A stretch of 64,000 nt of DNA, from positions 1,674,001-1,738,000 of the forward strand of contig NZ_PTRA01000001.1 in NCBI RefSeq assembly GCF_002943425.1, given 5' to 3'. This document shows positions 45,440-54,410 of the stretch, one piece after another. Position 1 is the stretch's first letter. The number at the start of each line of letters is the position of its first letter. The position numbers were made by a program, and so were the translations under genes. The notes under the pieces are model-generated. The model made no database searches. It saw only the letters and a program-made list of their open reading frames with translations, and was not told the DNA's origin. The stretch is from Siphonobacter curvatus. GTDB lineage: Bacteria > Bacteroidota > Bacteroidia > Cytophagales > Spirosomataceae.

Positions 45440-45835
45440 TTATTCCCAATCGAGATCAATGTGACGCTGTAACCCTTCGTTTTCGCTGAAAGGAAGGAAT
45501 ACTCGCCAACGTCCGTTGCGGTAACGAGCCGAAATATGTTCGACGTCTACGTCACTCGGAATCAACAGATCGCCCACCGTATAAGGTAAGAAGCTTTCTA
45601 CTTCTTCCTCTTCGTTTACTTTCAATACAGGGTGTAAGGTATACAGCCATAAGTGGCCGTTTTCAATATCAACCTGTAAGTCATCAGGATCAACGCCTGG
45701 CATTTTTACAAATACTTCATAGCCCGCCTCGCCGCGGTTCACCCAGACTAATGATTCAGTCCGACCACCGTTCAACGTATTTGCAAAGTCTATGTTAGCG
45801 AGAATTTCTTTCGGTACTGAGATTTGCGGTTTCAT
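45440..45835 (-). CDS. Hsp20/alpha-crystallin family protein
   Basis: A 131-residue small heat-shock protein. ESLVWVNRGEAGYEVFVKMPGVDPDDLQVDIENGHLWLYTLHP, in parts, is the alpha-crystallin beta-sandwich start, and RYRNGRWRVFLPF corresponds to the conserved G(R/V)L-type end of the fold. The C-terminal IxI/V motif that docks subunits into large oligomers is not evident, so it may be a small-assembly variant. Such chaperones bind unfolding proteins without ATP. Confidence 0.85.
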   Translation of the reverse strand: MKPQISVPKEILANIDFANTLNGGRTESLVWVNRGEAGYEVFVKMPGVDPDDLQVDIENGHLWLYTLHPVLKVNEEEEVESFLPYTVGDLLIPSDVDVEHISARYRNGRWRVFLPFSENEGLQRHIDLDWE

Positions 45836-46061
45836 GGCTTTTATGGGTTTTTCCCTTAGTTAGAAAAACACCTTTCCAGAAGAAAAGCTAAGCCAAACTG
45901 GCAGAATTATGTAGACCTATTTCTACGATTTCTGCTATTTTGACAGGGGAAATGGGGCCTGGAGCGTCATAAACCTATATTATAGCGGATTAGTACAAGC
46001 GTTGTATAGACGGTTAATTTAAAAAAAGGACAATAAATTGGCCAACAGGTGCCCAAAAAAA

Positions 46062-46090
46062 GGGAGGCTAGTCATTGAGACCAGCCTCCC
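46062..46090 (-). terminator. Terminator of the regulatory-like-domain gene
   Basis: An 11-bp stem with one G-U pair; on the minus strand it is followed by a long T run, about 22 nt past the stop. Confidence 0.8.
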
Positions 46091-46112
46091 TAACATATAG
46101 CTTCTTACGTCC

Positions 46113-46835
46113 TTAGTTGTTTCGACGTTGTTGCCGGATGTATGAATCCCGGTTCGTATTCAGCGTAGGAGCATCTTTGTAAATTTCCTTCCAAGAGTTG
46201 TCTTTTAAAGCTCCATCCTTCACCGATTTAATCCAGCTTGCCCAGGCCAGCGGGTTAAAGAAAGGTATGGTATTGGCGAAACCCTTATTGGCATTATAGT
46301 TGGTAATCTGGTTTTGTGAAGCTTGGAAACCGGAGTTTACGCCGCCCGGTTGTGAAGCGGCCATTCTTCGCAAATAATCAGGGTCCATGTTCCGAGCCAG
46401 TGCTTCGCGTTCCTGCTGATCGGGTAAATTCATAGTCAGGAATTCTTTCTTGAACTCTTCGAAGTTGCGGAAAGGATAAACTTTCACCTCCCGCAGCGTA
46501 ATGGCATCTTCCCGTAACTGAACCTTAGCTGAGTACGAAGGCTCATTATAGTTTTTCGGAATGACCAGGTATTGTTTGCGATAACCCGTATAACTGAAGA
46601 TGATACTGTCACCCGGGAAAACAGGAATGTTAAAATAACCGTTGTTGGAAGTAACCGTACCCCGGCCCGTATTGGCAATATTAATCGTAGCGGAAGGCAA
46701 CACTTCGGATTGCTTTCCACCCACAACTACGCCGGAGAACTGAATCGCTTTAACTTGCCCCTGAGCCATTCCGTGTTCAGTGGATAAGCCCACAAGCAGA
46801 AGAGCCGAAAGTGCTATGATTAATCGTTTTGTCAT
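46113..46835 (-). CDS. Exported protein with carboxypeptidase-regulatory-like domain
   Basis: The preferred start at 46835 gives a signal peptide (MTKRLIIALSALLLVGLST ... AQG) and 240 residues; the frame continues to 46904. Residues about 33-115 are a carboxypeptidase regulatory-like (CarboxypepD_reg) beta-sandwich: FSGVVVGGKQSEVLPSATI, GTVTSNNGYFNIPVFPGDSIIFSYTGY. In TonB-dependent receptors this domain comes first, but no barrel follows here; a helical, Asn/Gln-rich C-terminal region (about 140-240) ends the protein. It is a typical Bacteroidota periplasmic protein of unknown role. Confidence 0.85.
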   Translation of the reverse strand: MTKRLIIALSALLLVGLSTEHGMAQGQVKAIQFSGVVVGGKQSEVLPSATINIANTGRGTVTSNNGYFNIPVFPGDSIIFSYTGYRKQYLVIPKNYNEPSYSAKVQLREDAITLREVKVYPFRNFEEFKKEFLTMNLPDQQEREALARNMDPDYLRRMAASQPGGVNSGFQASQNQITNYNANKGFANTIPFFNPLAWASWIKSVKDGALKDNSWKEIYKDAPTLNTNRDSYIRQQRRNN

Positions 46836-47023
46836 GCAGAATAAAGAATTGCCCTTGGCAAATGTTACTGTAAACAAATGTATTGCTTTTCGACGAGTAT
46901 TCATGGTTACTATCAGATTTTAGAGGACGAAACCCCGTATTTCTTCTCCCAAAATCTACAACTGTACCAAACGCGTGCCATTGATTGGAACGCGGGCGGA
47001 GCCTACAAGGCTCAGATGTAAAA

Positions 47024-47056
47024 AGACGCTCGCAGGTTGCATCCTACGGGCGTCTC
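47024..47056 (-). terminator. Imperfect terminator hairpin after the PorT-like gene
   Basis: A stem based on AGACGC/GCGTCT with internal mismatches, T run on the minus-strand side, about 35 nt past the stop. Confidence 0.55.
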
Positions 47057-47088
47057 TTTTATTCTTTATTATTTATTCTGAATAACGA

Positions 47089-47685
47089 CTACTCTTTGTA
47101 AAAATTATAAATCAGTGAAATCTGAACGGCCTGATTGTAGAAATTTACTCCGGGTTCGGTTGTAATCACATTATTAAAACCACGGCTGTAGCGTAAGTTC
47201 AGGCTAATCTTGTCAGCGGCATCCATGAAGTCATACCGAAGGCCAGCCGTAAACCCGTAATCACTGCGGTTATTAGGTCCACGGGGCGTGCTTTCCGGTC
47301 CATTCAGGGCGTAGGCGTATTCCGGACCTGCCTCTAGCGTCAATCCTTCCGTCACAACGTAGCCGAATACGGCAGCTCCAGTGGCGTAGTAAAAGGAATT
47401 ACGGGTAACAACGTTGTTGGCTTTCAGAGCACCACCGCGTTGTGTCAACACCACTTCCGGTTGAATCACAAATTTATTGAAACGCTGCCGGTAAAAACCA
47501 CCGAAGTGCAGGCCTGAATTAAAACGGGAAACGACATCGCCTTTCGGACTACGAATGGTATAGCCTGAGGTGAGCCCGGCTTTTAAACCATAGTGGGGCT
47601 TTAGGTGGAGCACCTGAGCGGAAGCTTCTGTACCAAGCAACGTAATGAAAATCAGGGACAAAAGGGGGAGAATTCGTCGAAGCAT
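47089..47685 (-). CDS. PorT-like outer-membrane beta-barrel protein
   Basis: A 198-residue protein with a signal peptide (to about ASAQ, residue 24) and alternating beta strands, ending in the aromatic terminus LIYNFYKE, typical of a small outer-membrane barrel recognised by BAM. YGLKAGLTSGYTI, LHFGGFYRQRF and GFTAGLRYDF are the barrel-like repeats, as in the PorT/OMP_b-brl_2 families of Bacteroidota. Role is unknown. A -7 box (47719-47726) is 34 nt upstream. Confidence 0.88.
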   Translation of the reverse strand: MLRRILPLLSLIFITLLGTEASAQVLHLKPHYGLKAGLTSGYTIRSPKGDVVSRFNSGLHFGGFYRQRFNKFVIQPEVVLTQRGGALKANNVVTRNSFYYATGAAVFGYVVTEGLTLEAGPEYAYALNGPESTPRGPNNRSDYGFTAGLRYDFMDAADKISLNLRYSRGFNNVITTEPGVNFYNQAVQISLIYNFYKE

Positions 47686-47718
47686 CGGCCGATATATGTT
47701 CTAAATTTATTCACAAAA

Positions 47719-47726
47719 CAAAGCTA
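47719..47726 (-). promoter_or_regulatory. Candidate -7 box for the PorT-like gene
   Basis: On the minus strand TAGCTTTG matches TAnnTTTG; a TTG is found with a 15-nt spacer, shorter than usual. Confidence 0.45.
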
Positions 47727-47827
47727 AAACGGTCAGACGGTCAAATTCTATATGAATGAGCCTTTCTTTCGAAGGCTCAAGTTGGTATACTTCTTTCGTT
47801 TTCAGTCCATAGAATGGCAGTATCCGT

Positions 47828-49162
47828 ATGAATATTTTATGGTTTCAACGAGATCTACGATGCTCAGATCATCTTCCCTTACAGGCAGCTCTGGCAGCAG
47901 GGCAGCCCATAGTGCTTGTGTTCTGTTACGAACCTCTGTTACTAAAAGATCCGCATTTTGATAAACGTCACGGAAGGTTTATCCGGGAATCATTGCAGGA
48001 TTTGACGGCGGCCTTTCAACGCCAGCATCATACCCTGCACATTATTCGGAATGACTTCCTGGCCGTACTGCAACGGCTGCACTACCGGTATGGGGTAGAA
48101 ACAATTTTCTCGTACCAAGAAACCGGCCTGCCGGTGCTGCAGCAACGCAACCAGGCCATTCAGGCTTATTGCCAAAGTGAAGGGGTGGAGTGGGTACGTT
48201 TCCCGAAGGTTTCGGGAGCGAATCTCAATCAGTCCGACGGCAAACGCCGCTGGCAACAGGCGATGCGAAAACCCATGTCGACGCTTGACCTATCGCAACT
48301 GAAAACAGTATCACTCGGAGCTGGCTTTACGGAACATTTGTCCGCGGTGGATGACTTACATCCTTTTCACATTCGTGATTTTCATTTCCAACGCGGCGGC
48401 TTTACGCAGGCTCGGGAATGGTTAATAAGTTTTGTTAAAATTCGAGCGGTGCAGTACGTCCAGGCGGAAGACAATCCGTACCTGAGTCGGTACAATGCCA
48501 GTCGACTGTCGGCTTATCTGGCTTGGGGAAATCTTTCGGTTCGGGAAGTGTATCAGGCGGCTTCCGAAGCGATGGGGGAAGGGTTTCACGTAGATGCCCT
48601 GAAGCTATTTCAACAAAAGCTATGGTTGCATGATCGGCTGCAAGCTCGTTTATATGAGCCTACGTTACCTGCACCGCAAGAGCAGGAGAATGCTCATTTT
48701 GACGCCTGGAAAAAAGGATGTACGGGCTTGCCGCTAGTGGATGCGGCCATGCGTTGCCTGCTCGAAACGGGTTATCTTATTCCGCGATTACGGGAATTGC
48801 TACTGTCAGTACTACGACAACGCTTGCCCGAATGCGAAGCTATAGGCTGGCAGTGGCTGGCCCGGCAGTCCCTCGATTTTGATCCGATGCTGCTAGACGC
48901 TTATCAGAAAGTCAGTGGGAAGAAGAAATTTCTGAATCCTGTGAAGGAATCTCGCAGCCTGCCAGATGCTGTACATTTTCTCCGAATCTGGTTGCCGGAA
49001 TTAACTCATGTACCCCCGCGTTTTCTGCACGAACCCTGGCGAATGCGGTTAACCGACCAGCGGAAATACGGCGTAGATTTGGGTAGATCGTACCCAATGC
49101 CGCCTAAAAGCTGGATTCCCCGGGCTGTGCGTAAACGACGTGCCGTATCTGTCAAATCCTAG
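47828..49162 (+). CDS. Divergent cryptochrome/photolyase family protein
   Basis: A 444-residue member of the cryptochrome/DNA photolyase family. The N-terminal Rossmann antenna domain starts NILWFQRDLRCSDHLPL; the FAD-binding helical domain includes YLSRYNASRLSAYLAWGNLS, GLPLVDAAMRCLLETGYL and LPELTHVPPRFLHEPW. In the FAD pocket the usual D.D...N..GWQW block reads LDFDPMLLDAYQKVSG, so both Asp are kept, but the flavin-facing Asn and the third Trp of the electron-transfer triad are lost. It may therefore not be a classical CPD photolyase. It is a single gene. Confidence 0.88.
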   Translation: MNILWFQRDLRCSDHLPLQAALAAGQPIVLVFCYEPLLLKDPHFDKRHGRFIRESLQDLTAAFQRQHHTLHIIRNDFLAVLQRLHYRYGVETIFSYQETGLPVLQQRNQAIQAYCQSEGVEWVRFPKVSGANLNQSDGKRRWQQAMRKPMSTLDLSQLKTVSLGAGFTEHLSAVDDLHPFHIRDFHFQRGGFTQAREWLISFVKIRAVQYVQAEDNPYLSRYNASRLSAYLAWGNLSVREVYQAASEAMGEGFHVDALKLFQQKLWLHDRLQARLYEPTLPAPQEQENAHFDAWKKGCTGLPLVDAAMRCLLETGYLIPRLRELLLSVLRQRLPECEAIGWQWLARQSLDFDPMLLDAYQKVSGKKKFLNPVKESRSLPDAVHFLRIWLPELTHVPPRFLHEPWRMRLTDQRKYGVDLGRSYPMPPKSWIPRAVRKRRAVSVKS

Positions 49163-49300
49163 TAATCTTTCATACGAATGGCTGACTATGAAAACATTAG
49201 CGTTTGTTCATAAGTCCAAGAATTCATCACTTAAAAAGCAAAAGCCTCTTTAGATCGCGATTGGTACAAATTTTTCAAGGTCTGAGAAAAAACAAGGCAT

Positions 49301-49864
49301 ATGGGAGAACGAACACCAATGATACTGGAAGAATCGGCTCAGCGATTTGGCTTCAGTTTGCCAGTCGTACAACATATCTGGGATGGATTAGTACGCTCGC
49401 ACGGTAAACAAGTACAATTTAATTCGCCCGAATTAGGCGGTCAGGGCCAGTGGCAGAACGGAATGCTTATGATTGGCGATTGGAATAACCACGCCATGAA
49501 GGCCCGCCTAGCGGAATTGATTGAGCATCTAGCACCGCTGGCTGCCGAGTCACCAGCCTACGCGGAAGTTCCCGCTGCTCAGGCCTACGCCCGCCAGGAA
49601 CAACCCCTGGGAGCAACGGACGAAACCGAGACGACCGAACCCGAAAAGACGCTCACGGGTGGCTGGCAGGGCACTCAAAATGGAATTTCCTACGTATTTT
49701 ATCCGGAGCAATCCTTATTAGCACTGAATTCGGGCGAACGTTATAGCACCGCTCCCTATTTTGTGCTGGGCATGGGACAGAGTCAGCAGCAGGGCCGTAA
49801 TACGCTAGTACTGCTGACCGACCAGGGCGAAATTGCCGTGGACCAGCTCACGCGTATTGAATAA
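49301..49864 (+). CDS. Conserved two-part protein of unknown function
   Basis: A 187-residue cytosolic-looking protein. The N-terminal part (about 1-70) has VQHIWDGLVRSHGKQVQFNSPELGG and GQWQNGMLMIGDWNNHAMKARL, a block I recall from uncharacterised proteobacterial proteins (FNxPELGGxGQW), which in some carry a C-terminal SHOCT domain. The C-terminal part (about 115-187) is beta-rich (YVFYPEQSLLALNSGERYS, NTLVLLTDQGEIAV). An Ala/Glu-rich linker joins them. No SHOCT domain is present here. It precedes an acidic protein gene by 27 bp. Confidence 0.82.
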   Translation: MGERTPMILEESAQRFGFSLPVVQHIWDGLVRSHGKQVQFNSPELGGQGQWQNGMLMIGDWNNHAMKARLAELIEHLAPLAAESPAYAEVPAAQAYARQEQPLGATDETETTEPEKTLTGGWQGTQNGISYVFYPEQSLLALNSGERYSTAPYFVLGMGQSQQQGRNTLVLLTDQGEIAVDQLTRIE

Positions 49865-49891
49865 ATTTTAACTTTCTAAACACCCATAGCT

Positions 49892-50221
49892 ATGATTTAC
49901 CCTGACGAGGTTATCGACGAAAACGTTCGAGCGTCCTTGACACCTGATCCAGACGAAGATGAACTGGACGAAAATGTCGATGATTTAGACAATGAGGAAT
50001 ATGAGGAAGAAGATCTGACCGTTTACGATGATGAGGATGAAGACCTTACTGACGAGGAGGAGCCCGTTATCGAAGAAGATTTTTCAACCGATTCGGATAT
50101 TGTCATCGGAGACGACGAACTCGACGAAATTGAGCAATTGGATACGCGTGAAAATGGCATCATGAAACCGTATCCTACGCATGAAATGTACGGAGACAAT
50201 ACGCTTACGAATACTAATTAG
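49892..50221 (+). CDS. Strongly acidic small protein of unknown function
   Basis: A 109-residue protein in which about half of residues 1-85 are Asp or Glu, with almost no basic residues, and a neutral end (MKPYPTHEMYGDN). It is likely disordered and binds cations or basic partners. No family recognised. It follows the previous gene by 27 bp and probably shares its transcript; a terminator lies after it. The frame is well defined, with regular codon use. Confidence 0.75.
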   Translation: MIYPDEVIDENVRASLTPDPDEDELDENVDDLDNEEYEEEDLTVYDDEDEDLTDEEEPVIEEDFSTDSDIVIGDDELDEIEQLDTRENGIMKPYPTHEMYGDNTLTNTN

Positions 50222-50259
50222 TAAATAACGCGTAGGCATAGATCCGAGTATAGTAACGC

Positions 50260-50285
50260 AAAATCCGGTCTGGTGGCCGGATTTT
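50260..50285 (+). terminator. Rho-independent terminator
   Basis: A 9-bp stem (50260-50268 with 50277-50285) followed by a T-rich run. Confidence 0.8.
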
Positions 50286-50344
50286 CTTTTTTTACCGTTT
50301 CCTAAACAGTTTTATCCTGAGTAGAGTTAGAATCCCAGCAGTAC

Positions 50345-50352
50345 TACTTTTG
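50345..50352 (+). promoter_or_regulatory. Candidate -7 box for the response regulator gene
   Basis: TACTTTTG matches TAnnTTTG, 47 nt before the ATG; no exact -33 TTG at the usual distance. Confidence 0.45.
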
Positions 50353-50399
50353 TGTACACCTACTAGAACACGGCTAGCGAATTCAACTATTCTTTCTTC

Positions 50400-50843
50400 A
50401 TGAAAAAACCTCTGGACTTCGTTTTACTGATGGCAGAAGACGATTCCGACGACCAGGATTTATTTAAGGATGCCCTAGCCCATTATTATGATCCGGTTAA
50501 ACTACGATTTGTGGCGGATGGGGAAGAATGTTGTGATTATCTCAAGCGAAAAGGCCATTATGCAAACCCCGAATCTAGCCCTCGCCCGGACCTGATTCTA
50601 TTGGATCTAAATATGCCTCGCAAGAATGGTAAGGAGGTTTTATCCGAAATAAAAGCGGATGATTCTTTAAAGTCCATTCCGGTCATCGTATTTACTACCT
50701 CACGTTCGCCTTCCGATATCCAGGAAGCCTACCAACTGGGATCAAATTCGTACATGGTTAAGCCTAATTCCTTCCGCGAAACATTGGATCTTATTCAACA
50801 GCTAGCCGGTTTCTGGTTTACTGCTGCCGAATTACCCGATTAA
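50400..50843 (+). CDS. CheY-like single-domain response regulator (Rcp1 type)
   Basis: A 147-residue stand-alone receiver. The acidic pocket is AEDDSDD at 12-18, the phospho-acceptor Asp69 lies in LILLDLNMPRKNG, Thr in VFTTSRSP and Lys in YMVKPNSF complete the active site. Long alpha4 and the KNGKEVLSEIKAD block match the Rcp1-like regulators that serve bacteriophytochromes and hybrid kinases. There is no output domain and no kinase gene nearby, so the cognate kinase is unlinked. Confidence 0.93.
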   Translation: MKKPLDFVLLMAEDDSDDQDLFKDALAHYYDPVKLRFVADGEECCDYLKRKGHYANPESSPRPDLILLDLNMPRKNGKEVLSEIKADDSLKSIPVIVFTTSRSPSDIQEAYQLGSNSYMVKPNSFRETLDLIQQLAGFWFTAAELPD

Positions 50844-50897
50844 TAAAAAAGGCAGAGCAACCTGAATCGCCCTACCTTTTTTTTATTGACGTATGGT

Positions 50898-51749
50898 TTA
50901 AGCGTTAATGACGGTACCACCGTTTGGATGTAAGGTTTGACCCGTTATGTAACTAGCATCTTCGGACGCTAGAAAGACGTAACAAGGACCTACTTCGCAG
51001 GGTTGACCGGCCCGCTTCAACGGTACGTCTTTCCCAAAAGCTTCCACTTTTTCGGCTGGGAACGTAGCTGGAATCAAGGGGGTCCAGATTGGACCCGGAG
51101 CAACGGCGTTGACCCGGATTCCTTTTTCGGCGAGTTGTTCGGATAGCGAACGCGTAAACGCCGTGATCGCTCCTTTCGTTGATGCATAATCAATCAGGGA
51201 AGGGCTACCCCGAAAAGCGGTTACGGAAGTCGTATTGAGAATGCTATCTCCTTCTTTTAAATGCGGAAGAGCCGCCCAGGTAAAGTGGAAAAAAGCAAAA
51301 ATATTCGTACGGAATGTGTTTTCGAGTTCCGCCTGGGTGAGGTCCTCAAAGGATTCGTGCGGGTGCTGTTCCGCTGCGTTGTTAACTAGAATATTAAGCT
51401 GACCCAGGTGCTGAACGGTCTTTTCAACGGCTGCTTTACAAAATTCAGGGTGTTGAACGTTACCCTGAATAAGCAGGCACTGTACGCCTTCGGCTTCAAC
51501 GAGCTTGCGAGTGTCGTACGCATCCTCGTTTTCTTCCAGGTATACGATGGCTACGTCAGCCCCCTCACGGGCAAAATGAACGGCTACCGACCGGCCAATC
51601 CCGCTGTCACCGCCCGTAATCAAAGCCACTTTACCCCGTAACTTATCTGCACCTTTATAAGAGTCTCGAATGAAGATGGGCTGAGGGTACATATCGGCTT
51701 CAATACCGGGCTGATGCGACTGCGTTTGTGCTGGTGTTGATGTTTGCAT
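50898..51749 (-). CDS. SDR family NAD(P)-dependent oxidoreductase
   Basis: A 283-residue short-chain dehydrogenase with an N-terminal extension of about 40 residues (QSHQPGIEADMYPQPIFI), as in the YghA/YhdF stress-linked subgroup. The cofactor motif is TGGDSGIG, the structural NNAAEQ follows, and the catalytic Ser/Tyr/Lys lie in NTTSVTAF and DYASTKGA. The C-terminal YITGQTLHPNGG is standard. The substrate is unknown. It is a single minus-strand gene. Confidence 0.93.
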   Translation of the reverse strand: MQTSTPAQTQSHQPGIEADMYPQPIFIRDSYKGADKLRGKVALITGGDSGIGRSVAVHFAREGADVAIVYLEENEDAYDTRKLVEAEGVQCLLIQGNVQHPEFCKAAVEKTVQHLGQLNILVNNAAEQHPHESFEDLTQAELENTFRTNIFAFFHFTWAALPHLKEGDSILNTTSVTAFRGSPSLIDYASTKGAITAFTRSLSEQLAEKGIRVNAVAPGPIWTPLIPATFPAEKVEAFGKDVPLKRAGQPCEVGPCYVFLASEDASYITGQTLHPNGGTVINA

Positions 51750-52009
51750 AGTTGTATTTTATTTTGGTTGGTAGCAGGATTGGCAAAAAAACAATACCTC
51801 AGTTTGTACTTAACAAAGGTGAAGTGAGGAATGCGGATCGGGGAAATCTTGCCACAATACTCATACTAGGAATCAGAAGTACCCGCCAAACGCCTTAAAT
51901 CTGTTTTGGTACTAGGTTTTAGTTATCAGAGTAGGACTAGCGAGTCCAGTTGAACGAGGCCGAGGAAAAGCTTCGGAACTTAATCCGAAAAAAAGATTCA
52001 CCTGTATAA

Positions 52010-54304
52010 ATGATCAGTCGTATGAACACCAATGAGCTTTTTATGAAATTAATCGATACTCTACCTGTACGTCGTATTGCTTTCTTGGGTGATTATCTAC
52101 CGCGTCAATGTGGCATCGCAACGTTTACGTACGATTTGCGTACCCATTTTCAGGAGCGATACGCGGATCTGGATACGTTCGTAGTAGCGGTTGAAGATCG
52201 TCCGGGAGAATACGATTACCCTTCAGAAGTTCGCTATACCTTTGATCAGAACAGTCGTTCAGCGTATGTACAAACGGCTCGTTACTTGAATGAGTCGGGA
52301 GTTGAAGTGGTTTGCATGCAACACGAGTACGGTATCTACGGTGGCAATTCGGGTGAGTATGTGATTGATCTGCTCGATCGCCTGAAGATGCCCGTGATTA
52401 CAACCTTCCATACCATTCTGGAAAAACCTTCACCAGATCAGGATCGAATTTTACGTGCGATCGCTGATCGTTCTGCCTTCGTAGTGGTGATGTCGGAGCG
52501 TGGACGCCAATTCCTGGAAAATATCTATGAAATCGAGCCCGAAAAAATTGTAGTCATCCCGCACGGCATTCCGGATGTTGCCTTTACCAATCCAGATGAA
52601 GCCAAGGGAGCTTTTGGCTTAGATGGCAAAAAAGTAGTACTCACCTTCGGATTGATTTCTCCCAATAAGGGTATCGAAACCGCTATTTCAGCATTGCCTG
52701 AGGTAGTGAAGAAACATCCGGATTTGCGATATGTTGTACTAGGAGCTACGCACCCTAACCTGATTCGTGAACACGGCGAAGCGTATCGTACTAGCTTAGT
52801 TCGTTTGGCTGAAGAATTAGGCGTAGCCGAACACGTACAATTCCATAATCGATTCGTCGAAAAAGAAGATTTGCTTCAGTACCTGCAAATGGCCGATGTC
52901 TACCTGACTCCGTATTTAAATGCGGCTCAGATTACTTCCGGTACGCTGGCCTATTCCGTAGGAAGCGGAAAAGCCGTAGTATCGACACCGTACTGGCATG
53001 CGGAGGAATTACTAGCTGATGGGCGGGGTGTACTAGTACCCTTTGGATCATCAGAGGCCATCGCAGAAGCGTTGATTCATTTGTTTGACGAGCCAGACTA
53101 CCGTAATAAACTTCGCAATGAAGCCTATCAGTATAGTCGGCAGATGGTATGGCATGAAACCGTTGGTTCATACCACAGACTTTTTGGCTATAGTGTGACA
53201 AATCGACTCAATCTGAATGCAGATGCCTTACCAACACTGAAGTTGGATCACTTATACCGATTGACTGATTCTACAGGAATCATTCAGCACGCTCGTTATA
53301 CCTTACCGCACCGCGAAGAAGGGTATTGTACGGACGATAACGCCCGGGCTTTGCTACTGGCTTCGTGGCTGGATACGGACGGCGAAATCGTAGATGCCCG
53401 CATTCCTTGGATGATTGACGTGTTTGCTTCTTTCCTGAATCATGCTTTCGATCCGCAGGTAGGTCGCTTCCGTAACTTTATGTCTTACGGACGGGAATGG
53501 TTGGAAAGCTTCGGATCGGATGACAGTCATGGTCGGGCCATCTGGGCACTGGGCGGACTGATTGCCCGTACGCGTCGACCCGACCTGCGGGCCTGGGCTC
53601 AGGATTTATTCAACCGTTCGATTGACAAAGTACTGGAGATGACCTCGCCTCGTAGCTGGGCCTTCACTATGCTAGGTCTTTCGGAGTTTTTACACCGCTA
53701 TCCGGGTGATCGTCACAAGCAGGAGCTACACCGCGAATTAGGTGATCGTTTGTGTGCCTTGTTACGCCAAACGGCTCGTCCGTACTGGTATTGGTTCGAA
53801 CCTATTTTAACGTACGATAACGCCCGTTTATCCCAAGCTCTGCTTTGTTCAGACGTACCCGAGCATCAACTGGTAGGTTTACATACACTGGAATGGCTTC
53901 GGGACGTACAGACGGCTCCCGAGGGACACTTCCGGGCCATTGGTTCTGAAGGATTTTATCCCATGGGTAGTGAGCCTGCCGTGTATGATCAGCAACCCTT
54001 GGAGGCCGCCGCTTCCATTGGAGCTTATCTGGCAGCGTATGCCTACTCGGGCCTAGACATCTGGCGGGAGGCTGCCGATACCGCTTTTGACTGGTACTTG
54101 GGTAAAAACGATACGGGACTTGCGTTGTATGACGAGTCTTCAGGAGGCTGTTACGATGGTTTACAACCGCATTCAGTGAACTACAATCAGGGAGCTGAAT
54201 CCTGTCTGGCTTATCTGATGGCCCGTGCCGAAATTCGAGCGGCTCAGGTTCAACAGCAGGCAAGCCAGAAAAAAAGCGAAAAAAATTCAGTGAGAGCTAA
54301 ATAG
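52010..54304 (+). CDS. GT4 glycosyltransferase fused to an alpha-helical (alpha/alpha-barrel-like) domain
   Basis: A 764-residue two-part protein. Residues about 1-400 are a GT-B fold GT4 glycosyltransferase: AFLGDYLPRQCGIATFTYDL, MQHEYGIYGGNSGEYV, TFGLISPNKGIETAI, and AEELLADGRGVLVPFGS are the donor and acceptor segments. Residues about 410-750 form an alpha-helical domain with HREEGYCTDDNARALLLAS and DNARLSQALLC, similar to alpha/alpha-barrel glycosidase-like domains. An alternative start is the ATG at 52022. It is followed 106 bp downstream by a GH130 gene, its usual partner in Bacteroidota. Donor and product are unknown. Confidence 0.92.
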   Translation: MISRMNTNELFMKLIDTLPVRRIAFLGDYLPRQCGIATFTYDLRTHFQERYADLDTFVVAVEDRPGEYDYPSEVRYTFDQNSRSAYVQTARYLNESGVEVVCMQHEYGIYGGNSGEYVIDLLDRLKMPVITTFHTILEKPSPDQDRILRAIADRSAFVVVMSERGRQFLENIYEIEPEKIVVIPHGIPDVAFTNPDEAKGAFGLDGKKVVLTFGLISPNKGIETAISALPEVVKKHPDLRYVVLGATHPNLIREHGEAYRTSLVRLAEELGVAEHVQFHNRFVEKEDLLQYLQMADVYLTPYLNAAQITSGTLAYSVGSGKAVVSTPYWHAEELLADGRGVLVPFGSSEAIAEALIHLFDEPDYRNKLRNEAYQYSRQMVWHETVGSYHRLFGYSVTNRLNLNADALPTLKLDHLYRLTDSTGIIQHARYTLPHREEGYCTDDNARALLLASWLDTDGEIVDARIPWMIDVFASFLNHAFDPQVGRFRNFMSYGREWLESFGSDDSHGRAIWALGGLIARTRRPDLRAWAQDLFNRSIDKVLEMTSPRSWAFTMLGLSEFLHRYPGDRHKQELHRELGDRLCALLRQTARPYWYWFEPILTYDNARLSQALLCSDVPEHQLVGLHTLEWLRDVQTAPEGHFRAIGSEGFYPMGSEPAVYDQQPLEAAASIGAYLAAYAYSGLDIWREAADTAFDWYLGKNDTGLALYDESSGGCYDGLQPHSVNYNQGAESCLAYLMARAEIRAAQVQQQASQKKSEKNSVRAK

Positions 54305-54410
54305 CAGTCGCTACTCCACCGTTAGTTCTTGAACTTTTCTTGTTCTCAATTTTGGCTTTTCTCAGAAAAAGGTCAGGGTTGAGAACATTCACTTTAATTG
54401 TCTTGATGAC

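Noticed and set aside
50850-50885. Imperfect hairpin after the response regulator gene
   Set aside because: Two mismatches in an 8-bp core; the T run suggests a terminator but the stem is too poor to call.
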